The notes beneath the pieces were generated by a model that saw nothing but the letters and a program-made list of their open reading frames with translations, was not told where the DNA came from and did not search any database. Positions 58,101-64,000 of a stretch of 64,000 nucleotides of DNA are shown one piece after another. Where the stretch lies: assembly GCA_033725935.1 (NCBI GenBank), contig MU867070.1, positions 186,001 to 250,000 on the forward strand. Reading direction: 5' to 3'. Each line of letters opens with the position of its first letter. Positions within the stretch are counted from its first letter, which is position 1. Source of the DNA: Cladorrhinum sp. PSN259 (Eukaryota; Ascomycota; Sordariomycetes; Sordariales; Podosporaceae). The position numbers were made by a program, and so were the translations under genes.

Positions 58101-61100
58101 CGATAAGCTTCCATGGGCACTAGGCCATAGCTTTCAGGGGCAAGCATTGCTTCCAGCCTCTGGTTATCTTGTCATGGCTCTGGATGCCGCTTATGCAATC
58201 GCAGCAGGTCGCCGTGTATCTCTGGTAGAATTGCAAAGCCTGAAGTTTCCCGCCGGTATCACGATGGAGGTCGATTCACCCGGTGTTGAATGCCTGTTCT
58301 CTGTCACCATTGAAGTGGAGAACGACGAAAAGATTGTGGCTTCCATGATGATCACCTCTACCATCGCGGACGGACGTACTGATATGAAGAAAAATTTCAG
58401 CGGCAAGCTCAACATTACGCTGGGAGAGCCATCCGTTGATGTACTCCCTACACGTCCCAAGGAGCGACCAGAGACATTGAACGCCAGTCCGAAAGGCTTT
58501 TATGACATGATGGCCGGAACAGGATTGAATTACACCGGACCGTTTCAGGGGCTTCAACAATTGCAGCGCCGCTACAACTTTTCTTCGGGCACCCTCCGCA
58601 AGTACCACCCGGCCGACACCACCAGCCTGACCATCAGCCCCGCAACGCTGGATAGCTGCCTACAGACGGCATTCGTTACAATATCTTCACCAGGCGACGG
58701 CGCAATCTGGACCTCTTTCCTGCCTCTGGACATTGACTACGTACGATTCAACCCCGCGATCTGCGACATCAAGGACCGAGACAACGATATGCTGGCTGTC
58801 GACGCATACATGACCCGAGCTACACCCTTCACCAAACGTGCCCCAGCTTCATTTACGGCCGATATCGAGATCTTTAATCCGCTTGGCCAGCTGGAAATTC
58901 AAATAGAGGGCCTAACCGTTGGCTCCTTCAGCTCGACGAAACCAGAAAGTGACTATGAATTATACCTCACAACAAGCCTTGATGTTGACCCAGACGACGA
59001 AATTGTTTCTACGAGCCTTGAGGAGCTTCACCAACACAGTCCAATGCTCATCGAAAGCTGCCAGCGAGTCCTGTCATTTTACGCAAGCGGCGACTCGTCG
59101 ACAGAGGGGAACGAAACCTCCAAGCGGGATGTGGAATCCGCTTTCGGTGGAGGGACTACTTTTCGACTTGACAGGAGGGCTTGGCAGGGACAGACGGAAG
59201 AGGCCCTCCAGGAATTCATCAGACACTCACCTTACTATGCAAGTCTCAACTTTCTTCGCCGATTTGCCAAGGGTATGCCGGACGCGGTAGGTGGGATTCT
59301 CCCGACGCTCGTGGAAGAAGCACATCAGCTTCTTGGGTTCCAAAAGCACATCAGTCGTGTTGTTCGCCAGATCACCCACAAGTACCCCAGGATGAATGTC
59401 CTCGGTCTCACCAATCCGGAGCTTGGGCTTTCGGAGCACATACTTTCTGGGCTTGGTAATTCCTACCTCTCTTATCGCGTTGGGGCCGATCCCGAGGAGA
59501 ATCTGAACGACCGCCAGAATATTACGGCACTCCGCAAGAAGATCAAGGTTGATGCCGTAGACCTTGATAAGGATGAAACTGAGACTCCGCCTCTTTACGA
59601 TCTTGTTGTCCTGACGACATCTCTTCTTGAGAAAAAGACATCGGGGGCTGTACTTCGTCGAGTTTGTCGCATGATGCGGCCAGGAGCGTTCCTCATGCTC
59701 GTACACGTATCTCGTAATCCCCTCAAGGAGCGGATGCGACTTGTCGCTGATCCGAAATCCACGGTACCAAAGCCAACGCCACTTACACCACCTGACTGGC
59801 CTGATGTACTGGACCAGTCTGGATTCATCAGTTCGCTCAGGGGGTCGCATCAGTATTACCCCCCGGGATTCTCTCTGATTGTCCGCCAGGCCGACTCCAT
59901 AGCAAAGGAGCTGTTGCAGCGCCCATTACAACACTCGCTGGGCCTGCGTGTTGCAGATCATATTCTCGTTGTCGGCGGCGAGCAGTTGCCAACCTCGTTG
60001 ATTTGTGCAGAGGTAATCAAGGCCATCGAACCTAATTGCAACAACATCACAACGGTTGAAAAGCTCGAGGGGCTTGATGCAACTAAGGGTTCATCCGTGA
60101 CGGCAATCCTTTTCCTCAGCGACCTTGATGAACCCGCCTTGGAGAACATGACAGAGGGACGCATGAATGTTCTGAAGTTGCTCCTTCGCCCCGAGATGAG
60201 AATCCTTTGGGTCACACACAACGCCAGATTCCACAGTCCAAGCGCCGCTGCAACTTTTGGCTTCACCCGGACAATGGCTGCAGAGGTCCCAGGTCTTGCC
60301 ATACAGACGCTTGATTTAGACACTCTTGACACGGGTCCGGCTGCCAATGCAATTGCCGAGAGCTTTGTTGGACTTCTGGTCAGGGCTTTAATCCATGGAA
60401 TACCCGAAGATTCATCACCGCTATGGATTACTGAACCTGAAGTCCACTACGAGGCTGGTCGACGTCTTGTGCCGCGCGTCTTGCCCTGGAAGGAAGGCAA
60501 TGATCGCGTCAATGCGCCTCGGCGTGTTGTCTCGAATGTCGTGAATACGGCGGAAAAGATGGTCAGCATTGTGGCGGAAGAATCTGGGAATGGCCGGTAC
60601 AGCACCAAGGTCGCCAAGTGTGATCCCACTCATCGCGAACCAACAGATGGGCCCATGTTGCAGGTAGAATACAGCACAGTAGATGCACTCCACCTGGGAC
60701 ATGGTGTTTCTGGAAATATCTGCATTGGTCGCGACACGCACACCTTTACTATTCAGGTTGCCCTTTCAGCCTCGAATGCCTCTTACATTCAGAACCCCCC
60801 CTCGTGCATCACCGATTTGGGCAGTACGGAGGACATTGACCAGTCTGCTTTCATTGGCCTCCTTGTCCGCTATCTCATCTCTAGGGCCGCTGCTGTTGCG
60901 AATTCGTCCGGAAAGCCGGTTATGCTGATTGAGCCTGACGAGATGCTTCATGAGTGCATGAGAGAGATCCTTGGCAAGCGTGGAGCCAGATACACTGCTT
61001 GTACGACGACGAAGGAACCATCCAAGCTCACCCCTCCGCCTGTCGTTCTCCACGCCGGCATGTCGCACAGGGAAATCAAGAAGATTGTTCCAGTTGGTGG

Positions 61101-62592
61101 TGCATGGGTGTTCAACTTGCTGCCCAGGTCAGACAAGCTATCTCAGATATTGGAAGATTCACTCCCGGACGATTGTGATTACACGCATTACTCGGAGTGG
61201 CTCGGACTTCTCGACGAAGAGGCTCCAGACATCCTGCCGGTCAGCAAGATCTGGGGAGATGCCGTCAAGCTCGCGGTCGCGAAGTTGAAGAAATGGACGC
61301 CTAGTAGTCAGCCGGAGCTTATTTCGGTTCCCCACCTACTCGAATCTCAGGAGCCCACAGTGCCCTTCCAGCTGCTCAACTGGAAGGCTGACCGATCTGT
61401 TTTGCATATTATCCAGCCACTTGCCTGCACCCAAGCCCTGAGTCCGAACAAAACTTATGTCCTAATTGGCATCACTCGTGATTTTGGCCAGAGCTTGTGC
61501 ACACTTCTGGTGGACCAGGGCGCGCGCCATATCGTCCTAGCCAGTCGAAACCCGCCCAAGGAATCACCGAGGTGGCAAGTCGAGATGCAGCACCAGGGAA
61601 TCAATGTCCAATTCGAGACACTGGATGTGGTAAATTCTGAGGCCGTGGTAGCCTTCAAAGCCAGACTCGCAAAGGTAATGCCTCCCGTGGGCGGTGTTGT
61701 CAACGGGGCCATGGTTTTAGAGGACCGGGTCTTCTCTCAGATGTCTCTGGAGTCGTTGCGCCGCGTTATGGGCCCAAAGACAATCGGGTCTGCAAATCTG
61801 GACCAAGTCTTCCACGACCCTGAGATGGATTTCTTCATCATGACCTCGTCGTTCGCCGCCATTGGTGGGCACGCAGGGCAATCCAACTATGCGGCAGCCA
61901 ACATGTACATGAACGGCCTTGCCGCGTCCCGTCGCCGGCGGGGTCTGGCAGGCTCTGTGCTTAACATCGGCGTCATCTATGGTCTTGGTTTTCTTCATCG
62001 TGAAAAGGACAATCTTTACGAAGGCCTGGAACGTGAAGGATATCCTCCCATCTCAGAGCGCGACATCCACCACATGTTTGTCGAGGCCATCATGGCAGGC
62101 AAGCCTGTTCCCGATCAAATATACGACATCACGACAGGTTTGCGCCGCTTCCAGGCTAACCTCCCCACTCTGCCATGGCACAACGATCCTCGCTTCTCTC
62201 ATTACACCAAGCGCGAGGATGATGGGGATACTGAACTCAATCTTGAGGGTGCAAAGAAGAGTTTGAAAGAGCTCATTGAGGCGGCTAAAGAAAAGGAGGC
62301 GCTCATGGAGGTGCTTGAACTGGCATTTATCACGCAGCTGCAGACGCAGTTGATGCTTGCCGAAGGGGCGGTGAGCGGTGATCATAGCCTTGTTGACCTG
62401 GGGGTCGACTCACTAGCGGCGGTAGAATTGCGGAATTGGGTTTACAAGTCTGTGGGGTTCGATCTTCCGGTTATGAAGCTTCTCAGCGGAGTCTCAATCA
62501 CAGAAATGTGCGAAGACATTGCAACATTCGTTATTGCCTCTAGAGGGAACACGGAGAACCAGGAGCCCGATTCTGGTGGCAATACCGCGTAA
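55168..62592 (+). CDS. Highly reducing type I polyketide synthase, KS-AT-DH-(MT)-KR-ACP, no ER
   Basis: One uninterrupted exon of 2474 residues starts at the first ATG in frame (MSYKTPISEPIAIVGSACRF). KS: Cys181 in DTACSSSLVAL, with His in CHGTGTAAGDP (about 320) and GHTEGAAG (about 363). AT: Ser662 in GHSSGEIGAAYAAG. DH: His987 in LGHSFQGQALLPASGY and Asp1162 in LDSCLQTAF. A methyltransferase-sized region (about 1275-1570) lacks the SAM-binding glycine motif. No enoyl-reductase cofactor motif is seen between it and the KR. KR: near 2096-2110 the cofactor loop reads YVLIGITRDFGQSL where TGxxG is usual; Tyr2241 (QSNYAAAN) is kept. ACP: Ser2415 in DLGVDSLAAVE. There is no thioesterase, reductase or NRPS condensation domain after the ACP. 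The layout and the SEWLGLLDEEAPDILPVSKI linker resemble the LovB/PKS-NRPS clade. Product unknown. Confidence 0.93.
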   Translation: MSYKTPISEPIAIVGSACRFAGGATSPSRLWDLLVNPTDLTKDIPKERFNIQAFYHPDGEYHGTTNSPMAYFLEQDHRVFDSSFFNITPREAEAIDPQQRMLLEVVYEALESAGFTLQQYAGEKVGVFAGLMTGDYDTLSQRDELHTSQYYATGNARSILSNRLSYFFDFRGPSMTIDTACSSSLVALHQAVLSVRSGECDMACVAGANLILTPEQFIVESNLHMLSPSGHCQHFDANCDGYARGEGIAAMFIRPLRQALANGDNIVAVIRETATNSDGRTKGITMPNWEAQSALIQDTYRRAGLDIDRIEDRCQYFECHGTGTAAGDPNEAHAIEDAFFGRRGSTADKAPVLLVGSVKTVIGHTEGAAGLAGVFKVIESMEHSTVPPNLHLKTLNPAVEKFYSHLRVSTSPVPWPTVPDSQPRRSSVNSFGFGGSNAHVIVEQYTPKIHDASVEFKATTRTTLSTSPPKNSQELCLPLLLSAQSPTSLVNVAIQYRDYISSDSGPSITNIAWHTAGLSSFSHRLAVAKTDTDGLIGALDTIIKQAQNSSSVTIGSRPRTSSTELKILGIFTGQGAQWPTMSRNLLLSNQRFATTIRYLDEILRNCDDPPKWTLEQEILTDKEQSRVQTPAISQPLCTAIQVASVDLLKSLGITFHTVVGHSSGEIGAAYAAGRISDKEAILIAHYRGVSARLASSPRGAKGGMMATGLSKKDAADWCGRELYRHAVCMAASNSPTSTTLSGDLDMIELMFKNLKADKISATILKVDAAYHSPHMDAPAVEYIEKLKACDIAPSADGNGINWVSSVSGGGQADNDALQAAYWRDNMANPVLFYEAVKSAAAQFGPFDCVIEVGPHPALKGIVLDTLGKDLGIPYNGVLNRRLDDREAFATFLGWMWTDLGASTEQIRQFILGSFQPDVVHSRLRDAPAYPWDHSQHHWRESRISRQYHFKEDRPHELLGVRTRDDNKHQLRWRNILRADKLPWALGHSFQGQALLPASGYLVMALDAAYAIAAGRRVSLVELQSLKFPAGITMEVDSPGVECLFSVTIEVENDEKIVASMMITSTIADGRTDMKKNFSGKLNITLGEPSVDVLPTRPKERPETLNASPKGFYDMMAGTGLNYTGPFQGLQQLQRRYNFSSGTLRKYHPADTTSLTISPATLDSCLQTAFVTISSPGDGAIWTSFLPLDIDYVRFNPAICDIKDRDNDMLAVDAYMTRATPFTKRAPASFTADIEIFNPLGQLEIQIEGLTVGSFSSTKPESDYELYLTTSLDVDPDDEIVSTSLEELHQHSPMLIESCQRVLSFYASGDSSTEGNETSKRDVESAFGGGTTFRLDRRAWQGQTEEALQEFIRHSPYYASLNFLRRFAKGMPDAVGGILPTLVEEAHQLLGFQKHISRVVRQITHKYPRMNVLGLTNPELGLSEHILSGLGNSYLSYRVGADPEENLNDRQNITALRKKIKVDAVDLDKDETETPPLYDLVVLTTSLLEKKTSGAVLRRVCRMMRPGAFLMLVHVSRNPLKERMRLVADPKSTVPKPTPLTPPDWPDVLDQSGFISSLRGSHQYYPPGFSLIVRQADSIAKELLQRPLQHSLGLRVADHILVVGGEQLPTSLICAEVIKAIEPNCNNITTVEKLEGLDATKGSSVTAILFLSDLDEPALENMTEGRMNVLKLLLRPEMRILWVTHNARFHSPSAAATFGFTRTMAAEVPGLAIQTLDLDTLDTGPAANAIAESFVGLLVRALIHGIPEDSSPLWITEPEVHYEAGRRLVPRVLPWKEGNDRVNAPRRVVSNVVNTAEKMVSIVAEESGNGRYSTKVAKCDPTHREPTDGPMLQVEYSTVDALHLGHGVSGNICIGRDTHTFTIQVALSASNASYIQNPPSCITDLGSTEDIDQSAFIGLLVRYLISRAAAVANSSGKPVMLIEPDEMLHECMREILGKRGARYTACTTTKEPSKLTPPPVVLHAGMSHREIKKIVPVGGAWVFNLLPRSDKLSQILEDSLPDDCDYTHYSEWLGLLDEEAPDILPVSKIWGDAVKLAVAKLKKWTPSSQPELISVPHLLESQEPTVPFQLLNWKADRSVLHIIQPLACTQALSPNKTYVLIGITRDFGQSLCTLLVDQGARHIVLASRNPPKESPRWQVEMQHQGINVQFETLDVVNSEAVVAFKARLAKVMPPVGGVVNGAMVLEDRVFSQMSLESLRRVMGPKTIGSANLDQVFHDPEMDFFIMTSSFAAIGGHAGQSNYAAANMYMNGLAASRRRRGLAGSVLNIGVIYGLGFLHREKDNLYEGLEREGYPPISERDIHHMFVEAIMAGKPVPDQIYDITTGLRRFQANLPTLPWHNDPRFSHYTKREDDGDTELNLEGAKKSLKELIEAAKEKEALMEVLELAFITQLQTQLMLAEGAVSGDHSLVDLGVDSLAAVELRNWVYKSVGFDLPVMKLLSGVSITEMCEDIATFVIASRGNTENQEPDSGGNTA

Positions 62593-63937
62593 TCCAACAA
62601 GTCGGCTAACGCGGAAATAAACACCGCAGACACGACCAAGACCGACGGCTTGAAGTATGATTCAGCCAGATGTTGGGAGGTAGTAAATATTTTGAGCGAC
62701 ATACCACGTTCTGCATTGGAAGGAGTCGTTGGGGAGGCGCGCGGGTAGGTAATGGGATGAGGCGTTGCGCCGCTGCTTTTCCTTGCAGTTTTGTTTTTGC
62801 GTTGTATGGGGTATTGTAAGGGGTTGGTTATTTCAAAATGACGGATTGAGGATACTGGAGTGAAACAGGCTGGGTAAAAAGGGATGGAAGGTATGCAAAG
62901 ATATAGTCTCTTAGTAGTTCATATGTTCTTCGATATTTCTCTTACTTTGATGGGATCTTTCTGGTTTGGCTGTTCGCCCGCCCTCTTTTTGCATTTTTGC
63001 TTCTATCTTTGCTCCTATTTTTCATGTATCTTGAGGCTTTGATTGGGTTATAAATAAGACCGTGCTTTGCTTTATTATGACTATCTTGTATGCTCATTGT
63101 TATTTGCAAGCTACATTTCAGGAATCACATATCCGCAGCTCATGGGGTGTAAGAGGAGGAGCGTGTATGTAGCAGGTTAGCCCCTCACCACTAGCCGATG
63201 GTCGGGAGCGGGGTTGAGCGATGAAGCAGAGAGAGATACTCCGTACATCCGACGTGTCACCTATTTATCTGCACGTTTCCATATATGTACATGTACTATC
63301 AGCTAAATGGGGTTATTTCGCGGGGTTTGGAAGCTTTATGTAGTACATAAGTGGCAAGACTCGATGGCTGCAGTGTAAGCGAGACACAATTCTTTTCTTC
63401 TTTTTCTTTTCTTCTGTGATGTCTTGTCTCACTTTTGGTACAATAAGATAGCTAGCAGGACCGGCGAACCTTTGACTAAAGGGCAATCGGTAGTACGAAA
63501 TATTATTATTATTATTGTCTCACTTTTGGTACGTCCGCTGTGGATGATTGGTTTGGTTTTATGTGGTACGATGTATGTAAGCGGGTCCTGGAATTGGGGG
63601 AAACACGATCATCCCCGGATGAGGGGCACGAAGGGTGGGAGGGGAGGAGGGGCTTTGGGGAATGAGGAGATCGCTCTCGGAGGAATCGTCAATGCGAATG
63701 GGTGGGGGGGAGGGGCGTTGTTAACTGTTGCACAAACGACATCGGAATGGAAAGTTTCTTACTCCCCCTTTAAAACCTCCGGTACCCCCTCCCCTGTGCT
63801 TGTTTAATCTTTTTTTTTTTTTTGGTTTTTCTCTTGAATCTTTTTTCACATCTTTTCTTTGAGCACATTACTTTTAGAAAAAAAACGCCAAGAGTTTTTG
63901 CCAAAGAAGATACTAAATAAATAAAAAATTTAAAAAA
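62593..63937. other. Intergenic between PKS and right-edge ORF
   Basis: No gene is recognised. An 18-bp direct repeat (TTGTCTCACTTTTGGTAC) occurs at 63424-63441 and 63515-63532, with a TTA run between. A long T tract near 63810-63822 precedes the final ORF. Confidence 0.5.
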
Positions 63938-64000
63938 ATGGCGACAGCAACTACTACTACTACTGACTCGAAAGAAGCGGCGGTCCACATCCCCTCGCAT
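63938..64000 (+). CDS. Possible gene start cut by the right edge
   Basis: The ATG at 63938 follows an A-rich leader (TTTAAAAAAATGGC) and opens MATATTTTTDSKEAAVHIPS to the window end. The A-rich context and hydrophilic N-terminus are compatible with a real start, and it would be the first gene downstream of the PKS. Only 21 codons are visible, so no function can be assigned. Confidence 0.35.
   Translation, partial: MATATTTTTDSKEAAVHIPSH

Noticed and set aside
50820..62592. Flavohemoglobin as part of a polyketide gene cluster
   Set aside because: It is a widespread stress gene, 3.1 kb from the PKS, with no shared motif visible.

Overview
The window looks like nuclear DNA of a filamentous ascomycete, most likely a Sordariomycete. 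Genes are dense but separated by 0.3-4 kb, on both strands, and are cut by short introns (55-200 bp) with GTAAGT/GTATGT-type donors and CAG/TAG acceptors. The gene set matches that group: a PHO4-type phosphate permease, a ccg-9-like trehalose synthase, flavohemoglobin, a pogo/Fot1-class transposon with a G-to-A nonsense change, and a large highly reducing polyketide synthase (PKS). The species cannot be named from sequence alone. Exon structures below were assembled by hand from splice sites and reading frame, and in each intact gene the exon lengths sum to a whole number of codons.

Layout. 1-5.8 kb: a frame-disrupted cytochrome P450 that runs off the left edge, a GPI-anchor-like Ser/Thr-rich secreted protein, a doubtful small ORF, and a 550-residue coiled-coil protein with a polyhistidine tail. 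6.2-8.05 kb: a complete DD35D DNA transposon with 43-bp terminal inverted repeats and one in-frame stop. 9.2-13 kb: a mitochondrial-looking protein of unknown function and a sodium/phosphate symporter with a long CACGTG-containing upstream region. 16.5-21 kb: a PGYQ-rich protein with a tubby/scramblase-like tail, a small charged protein, and a cysteine-free subtilisin-type protease. 24-31 kb: a GRF zinc-ribbon/DUF3883 gene with three frame breaks, a single-pass membrane protein, and a secreted aldose 1-epimerase.

32.8-38.9 kb: a DUF3405 type II membrane protein, then a divergent pair (GINS subunit PSF3 and mitochondrial Mn superoxide dismutase) sharing a 359-bp promoter. 41.6-50 kb: the six-exon trehalose synthase, thymidylate synthase, tRNA-Arg(UCU), an SRR1-like protein and tRNA-Arg(ACG). 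50.8-64 kb: intronless flavohemoglobin, a 3.1-kb gene-free stretch, the PKS (KS-AT-DH-degenerate cMeT-KR-ACP, no ER, no NRPS module), and the first codons of a possible gene at the right edge.

Most genes are ordinary housekeeping or secreted-protein genes without operon-like linkage. The points of most interest are the PKS with its decayed methyltransferase and altered KR cofactor loop, the nearly intact transposon with a RIP-like stop, the cluster of CACGTG sites upstream of the phosphate permease, and the two genes carrying frame breaks. I found no CRISPR array, no phage and no clearly new defence system.
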